A stretch of 64,000 bases of DNA from contig NZ_CP086322.1 in the NCBI RefSeq assembly GCF_023277745.1, positions 248,001-312,000 of the forward strand, read 5' to 3'. Origin of the DNA: Streptomyces halobius (GTDB lineage: Bacteria; Actinomycetota; Actinomycetes; Streptomycetales; Streptomycetaceae). The notes below the pieces were generated by a model. That model had not been told where the DNA came from and did not search any database. It saw only the letters and a list, made by a program, of their open reading frames with translations. This document shows, in pieces, positions 36,365 to 45,933 of the stretch. The position numbers were made by a program, and so were the translations under genes. Position 1 is the first letter of the stretch. Each line of letters starts with the position of its first letter.

Positions 36365-36570
36365 GCTCCCTCCCCCTCATCGGCCGGCAGGAGGAGCGCT
36401 ACCTCAAGGTGCTGGCAGGACGGGCCGACGGTTGGCCGGTGGCCGGCCAGCGAGGCGGCCCCCACCCTGACACCTGCCGCGAGCCCCCGCCTTGCCAGAC
36501 GCATAGCGTCGGGGGCGAAGACGCGCACAGCGGTGGCTATCACCAGCACGCTGATGAGCAGATCGGACAC
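36361..36570 (-). CDS. small membrane-anchored protein at the head of a sigma operon
   Basis: This 69-residue protein starts at a GTG with GGGAAGG upstream: one hydrophobic helix (SDLLISVLVIATAVRVF) then a basic segment and a hydrophobic, acidic tail (LEVALLLPADEGEGA). Its TGA overlaps the ATG of the sigma gene by one base pattern (ATGA). The longer frame to 36858 lacks coding character. Function unknown. 36571-36924 upstream holds no convincing gene and should contain the promoter. Confidence 0.5.
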   Translation of the reverse strand: MSDLLISVLVIATAVRVFAPDAMRLARRGLAAGVRVGAASLAGHRPTVGPSCQHLEVALLLPADEGEGA

Positions 36571-36924
36571 GAGTGATTCCTTCCCTTGGTCGGCACTGAG
36601 CTCGGCCCCCTTGAGCTCCAACTGAGCTGTGTGCCGGGTGACTTCACGGCCTCGAAGAACAGCTAAGCGAACCGGGGTGGGGAAACGTGGAGGTCGCCGG
36701 CGACGGATTTCGATCGGCCGCAACGGCTGCGCTTCACACACATCTCCTACTGACCGGTAGACGTACAGCGGACGTGCGGCCACCCATTGTGACCAGTGGG
36801 ATTGGGGCGCCGGGCACGCCTGCCTCGGAGCGCCCGACGACTTAGTGACCTGCGTCACACTACTACCGATACGGCGTTCCCACAGCGAAGCCGCCAGGCC
36901 CTGGTTGGCGCGATGCAGCCATGT

Positions 36925-37610
36925 CTATCCGACAAGCCTTCCCCGACGGCGTTGGTGAGGAGGAGTCAGTGAACGAACTTCAGTTCGGCCGACGGCTCTG
37001 CCGCCCCGGTCTTGGTGGTCAGGCGGGTTCGCGTCCCAGCAGGTGGGCGCGCGGCGGATCAGCCAGGCGCAGGCGGCGCGGTCGATGTGGATGCCGGCAC
37101 AAGTGGTCCACTCCTTTGGAGGCACTCTCCTCGGGATCGTCGCTGTGGTGGTCGGGGTGCAGGGCGGCCACGGCGGTCTCGGCGGCACGCCGCTGAGGCG
37201 GAAGTAGTCACGGCGGTGGATACGGCGCAACTCGGCGCGCAGCCTGCGCAACACCCCCCTGCGGGTGGCCTCGTCGGCGGTGCGGGCCTGCTCAGCCTCG
37301 CCGAGCACCTGCTGGTATTCGGCCGCGCGGGCATCGGCCATGCCCTCGGCGAGGGAGCGTTCCTGGGCGGCACTGGCAGGCTGGGCGAGCCACGCGGTGG
37401 CGGTGCCGCCCGCATCCAGGACCTCATCCGCGATCCATTCCAGGTGCTCGCGGGTGCGGGCGTCGGCGGGCAGCGCGACCAGGCCGTCGGAGAGCTGGGC
37501 GATACCGAGCCGCTTGAGCTTGCGCCAGATGGTGATGCGCGGGGTGGGGGCTCGCGGGGGATGCGGTAGCTCAGCAGCACCCACTGACCGCCCACCCCGC
37601 GCGCGGTCAC
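36925..37610 (-). pseudogene. chrB: chromate-resistance ChrB-like gene, frameshifted and truncated
   Basis: The GTG start at 37610 reads GGQWVLLSYRIPREP, a shift near 37560 leads to RITIWRKLKRLGIAQLSDGL, VALPADARTREHLEWIADEV and RRLRAELRRIHRRDYF. A second shift near 37200 leads to the C-terminal ChrB domain start (GIHIDRAACAWLIRR), which stops early. This matches ChrB, the chromate-sensing regulator/resistance protein. The C-terminal domain is largely lost. The start overlaps the stop of the DUF378 gene (GTGA). Confidence 0.62.
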
Positions 37611-37825
37611 GGGCTGCTGTCCCGCGGCCCCAGGCCGGCCACGCGAGCGATCCAGTACAGCCCGGACAGGGCGATCAGCACGAACACCGCGTCGTCGAGC
37701 GGGTCGGCGATCGGCTCCAGGGCGCGGTCCAGGACGTTGACGTCGGTGACGAACGCGCCCCAGGCGAACGCGCCGATCAGCAGCAGCACAAAGGCCACCC
37801 AGTCCAGGGCATTACGCGGTCGCAT
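37607..37825 (-). CDS. DUF378-like small membrane protein
   Basis: This 72-residue protein has two helices: LDWVAFVLLLIGAFAWGAFV and DAVFVLIALSGLYWIARVAG. The pattern of a GxxxWG turn and a conserved LxGLYxI is that of DUF378 proteins, which are of unknown role. It lies between the DUF1259 lipoprotein gene and the broken ChrB gene, and its stop overlaps the ChrB start (GTGA), so the three form one operon. Confidence 0.7.
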   Translation of the reverse strand: MRPRNALDWVAFVLLLIGAFAWGAFVTDVNVLDRALEPIADPLDDAVFVLIALSGLYWIARVAGLGPRDSSP

Positions 37826-37873
37826 ACGGACAAGACTCCTTCACTACAGGGGCGGCCAAGGTGGCGGGGTGGG

Positions 37874-38860
37874 TCAGCCGGCGGGGGTGACGGAAGTCTG
37901 GGCGACGGCCTTGTTCAGGGTGCGGGCCAGGTCGACGGCGTCGTCGTGGGCCCAGAAGTGCATGTAGAACAGGCGGGGGTTGTCGTTCAGGCCGTGGTTG
38001 TGGAGCTCGACGATGTCGATGCCGCCGCCGCGCAGCGCCTTGATCACTTTCTGGACCTCATCGGCGGTCATGGCGAAGTCGCCGTTGATCACAGCTTTCC
38101 CGTCGCCGGTGGCCTGGAAGCCGATCGCGGTGGTCACCCCCATGGCGGGCGGGAGCGCCTTGCCGTGGTCGGTGATCTTCTCGTCGCGGGCGAAGGAGAA
38201 CTTGTGGATCCCGCCGTCGTTCTTGCCCGGTGTGCCCATGGCCTGGTCGATGGCCTTGGTGTCCAGGTCCGGCTTCTCGCCGGACGGGGCTGCGGGCGGC
38301 GGTGTGGCGGTGGTGTTCAGTGCGGCCCGGAGGCCGCGGGCGATCTTGGTGGCGTCCTTGTCCTGGGCGTGGAAGTGGGTCCACCACACCTGTGGGGAGT
38401 GCTCCAGAAGGTGTTTGTGGACCGCGGTCTGGGCGATGCCGGCCTTCTGCAGGGCATCGGTGACTTTGGGCAGCTCCTGCTCGGTCACCACCAGGTCGCC
38501 CATGGCCAGGGTGGTGCCGTCGCCGTAGCGGGCGAAGGCCGCGTACGAACCCAGCGACAGGCCCGCCTTGACCGTGACGCCCTTGGAGGTGACCTTCAGG
38601 TCGCTGCGCGGGAAACCGGTCCGGTACGCGGTGCCGCCCGACAGCTTGCCCTTCCGGCCCAGCGCCTGGGCCACGTCCTTCCAGTCCTCCGGTTTGGTCG
38701 GCACCGGCTCCATGGCCTTGTGCGTCGCGGAGGCGTTCGCCGCACCGCCTGCGTCCTGTTTGTTGTCCGCGGCCCCGTCGCCGTCGGCGGCGCAGGCCCC
38801 CGCCAGCAGCACGGCAGCCGCCGTCACGGCACCCAGCCGCAGCGTCCTCGTAGAGATCAT
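37874..38860 (-). CDS. DUF1259 lipoprotein (LppY/LpqO-like)
   Basis: This 328-residue lipoprotein has a signal peptide with lipobox (VLLAGAC near residue 22) and a Gly/Ala/Asp-rich linker, then two DUF1259 repeats. The first has DVAQALGRKGKLSGGTAYRT and VWWTHFHAQDKDATKIARGL; the second has IDIVELHNHGLNDNPRLFYM and HFWAHDDAVDLARTL. Histidines in HFHAQD, LHNHG and HFWAHD may bind metal, an inference. The family is of unknown function. AGGGAG lies six bases before the ATG at 38860. It is the first gene of a run with DUF378 and a ChrB remnant, so a chromate or metal link is possible. 38861-39389 upstream holds no other gene. Confidence 0.85.
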   Translation of the reverse strand: MISTRTLRLGAVTAAAVLLAGACAADGDGAADNKQDAGGAANASATHKAMEPVPTKPEDWKDVAQALGRKGKLSGGTAYRTGFPRSDLKVTSKGVTVKAGLSLGSYAAFARYGDGTTLAMGDLVVTEQELPKVTDALQKAGIAQTAVHKHLLEHSPQVWWTHFHAQDKDATKIARGLRAALNTTATPPPAAPSGEKPDLDTKAIDQAMGTPGKNDGGIHKFSFARDEKITDHGKALPPAMGVTTAIGFQATGDGKAVINGDFAMTADEVQKVIKALRGGGIDIVELHNHGLNDNPRLFYMHFWAHDDAVDLARTLNKAVAQTSVTPAG

Positions 38861-39389
38861 CAGCGCTCCCTGGCTCTCGTCTCCAGTAGATGCAACATGG
38901 TTACGCTGCCCGGCCGGGGCGTGACAACCAGACCCGCCCCGCCGCGGCCACCCGCACACGGCCGCAACCGGTGAGCGCCAAAACACGAACAGCACGCCCT
39001 GCTCAGGGCACCGCCTGCACACCCCCGGACTCCCGTCTGCGCTGAAGTACTCCATGAGACGAAGCGTTGAGATCACGACCGGCGTAGCAGGTTCAGCGCC
39101 CAGGTCAGAGCATCCCGCTGCTGAAGGATTGGCCGGTGCTCGGCAATGCCCCCGACAGGGGAACAACGGTTCACTTACCCCGGCATAAGTATGACCGGCT
39201 CCCGGATACGCCAGAAACGTGCCGTAGGGCCGTCGACCGAATCGCCCGTTCGGATGATCTTCGTATGAGTCGCGGCGGGACTCCGGGAGGGCCCGTCCCT
39301 GGTCACGGGCGTGTGACGCGCCTGTCGGCGGCTGCCGCGTGCGCTGCGCTCAGGCTGGCATGCGTCGCAGCGGTGGGCACGGTATCCCC

Positions 39390-39596
39390 ATGCATGCGAA
39401 CACACAGATGGACGGGCCGAAGAAGGGCATTCTGCGAACGTTCACAGTTGGTGCTGCCTTGGCCTTTGCTCTTGCGGCCGGGTCGGCGACGGCCGTGCCG
39501 CTCGCCCCGCACGTCACCGCGAAGGCGACGGCTGCCCCGTCCAGCCCCACCGGCGTCTGCATCATGACCCTCTACACCCCGGTCTGCCTGGGGTGA
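39390..39596 (+). CDS. small secreted protein of unknown function
   Basis: This 68-residue protein has a signal peptide (ILRTFTVGAALAFALAAGSA, then TAVPLAPHV) and a short mature peptide with two cysteines (GVCIMTLYTPVCLG). No family is recognised; a secreted disulfide peptide is possible. 39597-40110 holds overlapping frames but nothing I can support. Confidence 0.42.
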   Translation: MHANTQMDGPKKGILRTFTVGAALAFALAAGSATAVPLAPHVTAKATAAPSSPTGVCIMTLYTPVCLG

Positions 39597-40109
39597 CGAT
39601 GAGGGAACCGGGGCCGCCCTCGGCCTCGCCCCCGACGCGGCCGTCGGCACCGGGACCGACGGCGACCAGCAGGGTGCCGTCGGCCAGGTCGAGCGGCGGC
39701 GTGATACGCAGCGAGGTCGTGACTTCCTCAACGGACACATCGAGCGAGCTGGTGGATGAACGAGACGGTCGCAATCTGGCTGCACCCCACCACGTCCAGC
39801 AGGGTCGCCGGTACTTCGCTCAACGCCACAGGCCTGGAAGAGGACGCGGCGTAGAAGGCGATCGACGCGGCCACAGGAGACCAGTCTCCCGGTGGCCGAC
39901 GTACTGCGCTTCGGGACCAGTGGTCTGCTGGACGCCCTGCTCGCCTGAGAGCGCCTTCTGCGGACCCGGATCGTCAGATGGGCCCGCGCCCGGTCAGTTT
40001 CATGAAGTCCGACAGAGTCGGCATCTTCACCGTCTTTGCGCCCAACGCCGTGGCGATGGCGTTGAACAGGTCCACCGCTTCCTTCGCCTTGACGTTGCCT
40101 CCGCCTTCG

Positions 40110-40340
40110 CCTCCCCCGCAAGGACGGCTCGCGGCCCTACCAGGAGCTGGAGGACAACAGCGGCGGGGTTCTGGCCCACCCCACCGTCGGACGGCTGCTC
40201 AGCGGGCAGACCGGTCGGCCCACCCGCCAGTCCGTCATCGCATTCGGCCGTGCATGCGGGTGCGCGGCGTGCCCCTCAACGCCTGGGAGGAGGCGTGGGA
40301 CGGGCGGAAGAGCGACGGCTGGGCGGCTCCCACGACGTGA
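40110..40340 (+). pseudogene. fragment of an XRE-type helix-turn-helix regulator
   Basis: One frame reads YQELEDNSGGVLAHPTVGRL and LSGQTGRPTRQSVIAF, a helix-turn-helix; a shift near 40255 continues as RVRGVPLNAWEEAWDGRKSD to a stop at 40340. This order is common in Streptomyces XRE/helix-turn-helix proteins. Only the N-terminal domain remains. 40341-41074 shows no convincing gene. Confidence 0.42.
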
Positions 40341-41074
40341 TACGACGCCGTCGGAACCACCACCCAGGCCAATCGGGGCCCGGGCGGCGTGGCCGAGTTC
40401 TTCTACGCCGATCGCGACCGGCTCCTCGACGGGCAGGAGATCTGGAACTGGACCCAGGGGTAAGAATCTCCTCGACGAGTGCGAGATGCCCCGAATCGAC
40501 ATCTCTGAGTGGGATCCAGGCCATCAGGCCCTGACCGCACGCGAGATGGCGGCCGCCCGCAGCATCAAGCGGCTGCGACGGGGCCATCCTGTCAGGAAGC
40601 GGCCCACACTTTCCCGAGCTGCCCCTGTACGGTTCTCGGAATTCTGCTGATACCCCTAAAGGCCCGTGCTGATGTGGCTGGTGGTGCGCTGTGGGTGAGG
40701 TGCCTGGCCTGGTGGGGGATTTCCTGGCCGGAGGGAAGTGTCTGCGGCCGTTGCTGTGTTTCGTCGGCTGGCAGGCCGCTGGCGGCCTGCTTGAGCGGGA
40801 TGACGGCCAGGTGCTGACCGGTGATCGCATCCCCTCGGACACCGCGTCCTGCGGCTCCGTCAAGCGATGCCCATACCGGCGCCGCTTGGCGGTGGCCGCC
40901 GGGCGCTTCTCCCGTGCAGGTGGCCGGCGGGGCCGGGTGAGGTAGCCGAGGAGGAGCGCGGACGGCCCGCTTCCCGTTCCTCCTCGCGGGGCCGGTCCCT
41001 TGACATCGCGGCGCCTGTTGTGGCTGGTCAGGGCGGTGAAAGCGCCTTTTTGACCCTCGGTCATAGTGGGCGTC

Positions 41075-42631
41075 ATGGACTATGACGTAGTAGTGGCCGG
41101 AGGCGGCCCGGTCGGACTGATGCTGGCCTGCGAGCTCCGGCTCGGAGGTGCGCGGGTGGCCGTCCTGGAGCGGCTCGCCGAAGTGGACCCGACGATCAAG
41201 GGCGGGGCGATCACCACGCCCAGCGCCGAGGCGCTCTACCGCCGGGGCATGCTGCCCGTGCTGGCCGAGGTGCAGCGGCAGGCGATGGACCGCTTCCAGG
41301 CGTTCATGCGCGAGCGGAACGGCGGGGACGGAGGCGGGGCTGCAGGCCAAGGGCTCGGGTTCGTCGGGCACTTCGCCGGGATCATGCTGCGCGCCGACCT
41401 GGTCGACCGTACGGAGCCAGGCTTCGGCGACGCCGGACCCGCCGCCGAGATCGGTCTGGTGGCGCAGCAGGACATCGAGCGGCTGCTCGGTGGACGGGCG
41501 GACGAGCTCGGCGTCGACGTGCGCCGGGGAGTGGAGCTGACCGGCTTCGACGCGGACGACGGGGCCGTCACCGTGCGGACGAGCGGCGGGGAGATACGCG
41601 CCGGCTGGCTCGTGGGCTGCGACGGCGGCCGCAGCACGGTCCGCAAGCTCGCGGGGTTCGAATTTCCCGGTACGGACCCGGAGATCACCTGTCACCAGGC
41701 GGTCGTGGAGATGACCGGCGCCGAGGACCTCACGGTCGGCTGGACCGCCACGGATACCGGGGTGTACGCCCACGGGCCGATGCCGGGCCGCGTCGTCACC
41801 GTGGAGTTCGACGGCCCGCCGGCCGACCGGGACGCGCCGGTCACCACCGAGGACCTTCAGGCGCGGCTGCGCCGCGTATCCGGCGTGGACGTCACGATCA
41901 CCGGGGTGCGGACCGCGACCCGCTTCACCGACCACGCCCGCCAGGTCACCGAGTACCGCAAGGGCCGGGTGCTGCTGGCGGGCGACGCGGCGCACGTGCA
42001 CTCCGCGTTCGGGAGCCAGGGGCTGAGCCTGGGTATCGGGGACGCGATGAACCTCGGCTGGAAGCTCGCCGCGGTGATCGGCGGCCGGGCGCCGGAAGGG
42101 CTGCTGGACACGTACACCTCCGAGCGGCACCCGGTCGGCGCGTGGGTCCTGGACTGGACCCGGTCCCAGGTCGCGGCCATGCGCCCGGACCCGCAGTCCC
42201 GGGCCCTGCGTGAGATCGTCAGCGACCTGGCGGGGACGGTCGTGGGCACCACGTACCTCACCGCGCGGCTCAACGGTGCCGGGGTGCGGTACGAGCTGCC
42301 GGGCGAGCACCCGCTGACCGGCCGCAGCGCCCCGGACCTCGAACTCACCGATGGCGGCCGCCTCGCGGACCACCTCCACGGCGGCCGGGCGCTTCTGCTC
42401 GACCTCACCGACGACCCGGAGCTCCGGGCCTTCGCCGCGGGGTACGGCGGCCGCGTCGACACCCTGACGGCCGGCTGCCCGTCCCGCCCGGAACTGGCGG
42501 CGGTCCTCGTCCGTCCGGATGGCTTCACAGCCTGGGCGGCCGACGCGGGGGCGCCGACGTCGACGGCCGGGCTGGCGGAGGCGCTGGAGGAGTGGTTCGG
42601 AGTGCCGCAGGGAGCGGTGACGCCGGGCTGA
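41075..42631 (+). CDS. FAD-dependent aromatic monooxygenase
   Basis: This 518-residue flavoprotein of the para-hydroxybenzoate hydroxylase family has the FAD dinucleotide motif VVVAGGGPVGLMLACELRLG at its start, the DG motif GCDGGRSTVRK near 185 and the GD motif GRVLLAGDAAHVHSAFGSQG near 300. Relatives hydroxylate polyketides or aromatic drugs using NAD(P)H and O2. The ATG at 41075 begins the dinucleotide fold (MDYDVVV), which supports this start over GTG 41066. No biosynthetic partners are next to it, so the substrate is unknown. Confidence 0.87.
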   Translation: MDYDVVVAGGGPVGLMLACELRLGGARVAVLERLAEVDPTIKGGAITTPSAEALYRRGMLPVLAEVQRQAMDRFQAFMRERNGGDGGGAAGQGLGFVGHFAGIMLRADLVDRTEPGFGDAGPAAEIGLVAQQDIERLLGGRADELGVDVRRGVELTGFDADDGAVTVRTSGGEIRAGWLVGCDGGRSTVRKLAGFEFPGTDPEITCHQAVVEMTGAEDLTVGWTATDTGVYAHGPMPGRVVTVEFDGPPADRDAPVTTEDLQARLRRVSGVDVTITGVRTATRFTDHARQVTEYRKGRVLLAGDAAHVHSAFGSQGLSLGIGDAMNLGWKLAAVIGGRAPEGLLDTYTSERHPVGAWVLDWTRSQVAAMRPDPQSRALREIVSDLAGTVVGTTYLTARLNGAGVRYELPGEHPLTGRSAPDLELTDGGRLADHLHGGRALLLDLTDDPELRAFAAGYGGRVDTLTAGCPSRPELAAVLVRPDGFTAWAADAGAPTSTAGLAEALEEWFGVPQGAVTPG

Positions 42632-42689
42632 TCCGCCGCTCCGGGCGGGGCGGGGGCGTGAACTGTGCCCCTGGCCCGCTGTGTTCGTG

Positions 42690-43290
42690 GTCTTCCACGA
42701 TGGCTCGGGAATCCGGCCGCCGGGCCATCGTGGGAGCCGCGTCGGGCAGCACCGGCAAGGCCCCCGCACCGGCCGTGGTGCGGGTGCGGACCGGCGCCGC
42801 CGATCGGCTTGCCCCGCTTGCGGGCGGACTCGTGACCTTCGAGGGCGCGGTCGCGAACGTACTCGTGTGTGATCGTCCCCAGGCGAATAGCGCAAGGTCG
42901 GAATACTGCCTTTTCATACAGCATGGGTGAGCGCGATTACATCGCGCTCCTGGACGGCGTCCACCAGCTGCTCAAGGCTCCCATCGTGCTGGTGTGGGAC
43001 CGGCTCAACACCCGTATCTCCCGGAGGATGCGGCACCTGATCGCCGAGCGCCAGTGGCTGACGGCGTTTCTGCTGCCCGCATACTCACCTCGGTTGAATC
43101 CGGTGGATTGGGCGTGGGCGCACGTAAAGCACAGCCTGGCCACCCTCGCCGTCGTCGTCCCCGACCGCCTGGAGGCGCTCGTCCGCAACCGGCTCAAACG
43201 CCTCCAGTACCGGTCCGACGTCCTCGACGGGTTTCATGGCCGGAACCGGCCTCACCCTCGACCTCCCAACATCACCCTGACGAGCCGAAG
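42690..43290 (+). pseudogene. IS630-family transposase remnant
   Basis: The better half reads YIALLDGVHQLLKAPIVLVW, DRLNTRISRRMRHLIAERQW, LTAFLLPAYSPRLNPVDWAW and RLEALVRNRLKRLQYRSDVL. It is the DDE_3 domain of IS630 transposases, except that the last catalytic Glu (normally NPVEGxW) is Asp. Upstream, pieces in other frames continue the N-terminal part with shifts. Its end reaches into the ABC ATPase gene on the other strand. Confidence 0.6.
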
Positions 43291-45089
43291 TCAGTAGGTG
43301 TACGGGATCCGGGGCGAAGCCCCGCTACGCGGCGGAGCCGCTTGTCAGCACTGTGGGAAGGGGCTGGCTTGGGATACGCCACGAGCTCGTTCACCGTGCC
43401 CTTGGCGAGCACCGCGCCCCGGTCCGCGACCGTGCCGACGACATCGAGGTCGTGGCTGATGAACAGCATCGCCAGACCGAGGTCACGCTGGAGCTCGGCC
43501 AGCAGCTCCAGTACGGCCGCCTGGACCGAGACATCGAGGGCGGACGTGATCTCATCACAGATGAGCAGCTCGGGCCGGGCCACCAAGGCGCGGGCGATGG
43601 CGACCCGCTGACGTTCTCCGCCGGACAGCTCGCCCGGCAGCCGGGGAGCGACGACCGCGGGCAGGCGCACCCGGTCCAGGATGTCCAGCGCGGCCGCGCC
43701 GGCGTCACGGGTACTCAGTCCACGGAGCAGTGTGGCGGGTCGGGCCACCTGCTCTCCCACTGTGCGGGAGGGGTCAAGGGAGTCCGCCGGGTTCTGCGGG
43801 ACGAGCTGGATGGCCCGCCGCTGCTCCCGGCTGCGTTTGCGTGCCCGCGCGGCGAGCAGGGCAGTACCGAGCCGGATCTCGCCCGCTTCCGGTCGGTGCA
43901 GTCCTGCCAGGCAGCGGGCGATGGTGCTCTTGCCGGAGCCGGAGGAGCCGACGAGTGCGAGGCACTCCCCGGCGGCGAGGGTGAACGACACCCCCGCTGC
44001 AGTGACCACGGTGTGCCGCCGTCCGCGGTGTACGGCATGCAGGCCGTCGACGGTGAGCACGCTGTGCGCCTCCGGGTCCGGCGCTTCCCGACGCCGTGGA
44101 ATTGGTTCGGCATGCGGCGGTGCGGTGACGGCCACGTCGTGCCGGTGGCACGCGACCAGGTGACGCTCGGCGAGCGCCACCTCGGTGGGCGCAGCCCCCC
44201 TGCACCCGGGCTCGGCGAGCGCGCACCGTGGCGCGAAGCCGCATCCGCTGGTCTGGCGCGCACCGACCGGCGGGACGCCGCCCGGCAGTCCCACGGGCCG
44301 GCGGCCGAGCGCCGGGGCAGGCACCGCGGCCAGCAGAGCCGCCGTATAAGGGTGCCGGGGCCGCTTCAGGAGCTCGCCGGTGGGCCCGGTCTCCACCACC
44401 TTGCCCGCGTAGAGCACGGCGAGCCGGTCGGCGATGGTGGTGACGGCCGCGATGTCGTGGGTGATGTACACCATGCCGCAGCCGGTGTCCTCCCTCAGCT
44501 GCCGGAGCTGGGCCAGGAGCGCGCTGCGGGTGTCGGCGTCGAGTCCGGTGGTCGGCTCGTCGAGCACGAGCAGCCGTGGCTCGTTGACCAGCGCCTGAGC
44601 GAGCGTCACCCGCTGCTGCTGGCCCCCGGAGATCTGGTGCGGCCAGCGGCGCAGGAACGGCCGCTCGGACGGCAGACCCGCGCGCTGCATCGCACGGATC
44701 CCCAGCTCGTCGGGGGGCGTGGGACCGGGATGGGCGCGGGCCACCTCGGCGATCTGGTCCCCGATGCGCATGGCGGGGTTGAGCGCAAGCGCGGAGTCCT
44801 GCGGCACGTATGCCACCAGGTCGCCGCGCAGCCGGCGCCGCTGGGCCTCGGTGCCCTGCAGCATGGCGGCCTCGGCGACCGTGACCCGGCCGCCGGTGAT
44901 GCGGGTACCGGGAGGGGAGGCACCCAGCAGGGCGAGTGCGAGGGTGGTCTTGCCGGAGCCCGACTCACCCACGACACCGAGCAGTTCGCCTGGGAAGACC
45001 GTGAGGCCGACGCCGTCGAGCACCGCTCCTGCGGGTGCTTCGACGCGCAGCCCGCTGACCTCGGCAAGCATGTCGGGAGTGTCACGCAT
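43272..45089 (-). CDS. fused dual ATPase of a peptide/nickel-type ABC transporter, 3' end replaced
   Basis: This 605-residue protein carries two DppD/DppF-type ATPase domains. Domain 1 has GESGSGKTT, SGGQQQR and LLVLDEPTTGLD, followed by the oligopeptide C-terminal cysteine motif (CGFAPRCALAEPGC). Domain 2 has GSSGSGKST, LSGGERQRVAIARAL, LLICDEITSALD and FISHDLDVV. After GAVLAKGTVNE the expected C-terminus changes to unrelated residues, so about 40 residues of domain 2 are replaced, beside the IS630 remnant. The motor motifs are intact, so activity is possible. The start overlaps the end of the second permease gene. Confidence 0.82.
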   Translation of the reverse strand: MRDTPDMLAEVSGLRVEAPAGAVLDGVGLTVFPGELLGVVGESGSGKTTLALALLGASPPGTRITGGRVTVAEAAMLQGTEAQRRRLRGDLVAYVPQDSALALNPAMRIGDQIAEVARAHPGPTPPDELGIRAMQRAGLPSERPFLRRWPHQISGGQQQRVTLAQALVNEPRLLVLDEPTTGLDADTRSALLAQLRQLREDTGCGMVYITHDIAAVTTIADRLAVLYAGKVVETGPTGELLKRPRHPYTAALLAAVPAPALGRRPVGLPGGVPPVGARQTSGCGFAPRCALAEPGCRGAAPTEVALAERHLVACHRHDVAVTAPPHAEPIPRRREAPDPEAHSVLTVDGLHAVHRGRRHTVVTAAGVSFTLAAGECLALVGSSGSGKSTIARCLAGLHRPEAGEIRLGTALLAARARKRSREQRRAIQLVPQNPADSLDPSRTVGEQVARPATLLRGLSTRDAGAAALDILDRVRLPAVVAPRLPGELSGGERQRVAIARALVARPELLICDEITSALDVSVQAAVLELLAELQRDLGLAMLFISHDLDVVGTVADRGAVLAKGTVNELVAYPKPAPSHSADKRLRRVAGLRPGSRTPTDFGSSG

Positions 45090-45933
45090 GGCGGCTCCTC
45101 GCATGTACGACGGCGTCGGCGGTGACGTTGATCCCGATGGCCAGGACGGCAATGCACCCGGCGGGCACCAGCACCGCCCAGGGCTGCAGCATCAGACCCG
45201 ACCGGTTCTCCGCGATCATCAACGCCCAGTCGGCGAGCGGCGGCTGCAGGCCAAGGCCGAGAAAGTTCGCGGTGCCGACCAGGCCGATGACCGCCGTGGC
45301 CCGTACGCCGATATCGGCCAGCAGCGGGGTCGCGATGTGGGGCAGCACCTCACGACGGGCGATCGTCACCCGGCGTTCCCCGCGCGCGACGGCCGCCTCC
45401 ACCCAGCCGCGCACCGACACCTCCCAGGCCGCGGCCCGCACGACGCGCGCGACGCTGGGGATGTTGGCCACGGCGGCGGCGACGATCACGACCAGCGTGC
45501 CGCGCCCTGTCCCCGTAGCCAGCACCGCGAGCACCAGGAAAGGCGGCAGCGCGATCAGCACGTCCAGCGGGCGGATCAGCACCGCGTCCAACAAGCCCCG
45601 GCCCAGCGCGGCGATCAACCCCAGGCCGCCACCGATCAGATACGCCAGGCTCAGCGCCGCTGCCGACAGCAGCAGCATGCTCGTACCACCGGTCAGCACC
45701 CGGCTGAGCACGTCCCGTCCGAGGTGGTCCGTCCCCAGCCACATACCGGCCTGTGGCGCGGCGAACGCGCCGCCCACCGGCTCGGTGCCACCGTACGGGG
45801 CCAGCAGCGGCCCCAGTGCGGCAACTCCCAGTACCGTGCAGGTCACCAGCGCGCCGAGAACGCCCGCCGGGCCAAGTCTCCGCAGATTCTGCAGTCTTCG
45901 CAGAGTCCGCAGTGTTCGCCGGGTCGTCCGCAT
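45082..45933 (-). CDS. ABC transporter permease (DppC/NikC type)
   Basis: This 283-residue membrane protein has about six helices and the family signature around GTDHLGRDVLSRVLTGGTSM, followed by the EAA loop region (EAAVARGERRVTIARREVLPH). The start at 45933 overlaps the stop of the upstream permease by one base (TGATG), indicating coupled translation. It ends inside the ATPase start. Substrate specificity cannot be read from permeases. Confidence 0.87.
   Translation of the reverse strand: MRTTRRTLRTLRRLQNLRRLGPAGVLGALVTCTVLGVAALGPLLAPYGGTEPVGGAFAAPQAGMWLGTDHLGRDVLSRVLTGGTSMLLLSAAALSLAYLIGGGLGLIAALGRGLLDAVLIRPLDVLIALPPFLVLAVLATGTGRGTLVVIVAAAVANIPSVARVVRAAAWEVSVRGWVEAAVARGERRVTIARREVLPHIATPLLADIGVRATAVIGLVGTANFLGLGLQPPLADWALMIAENRSGLMLQPWAVLVPAGCIAVLAIGINVTADAVVHARSRHA

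Noticed and set aside
40592..42895. 767-residue open frame antisense to the FAD monooxygenase
   Set aside because: It has Arg/Pro/Gly-rich low-information sequence caused by high GC, while the opposite strand encodes a complete flavoenzyme with all motifs.
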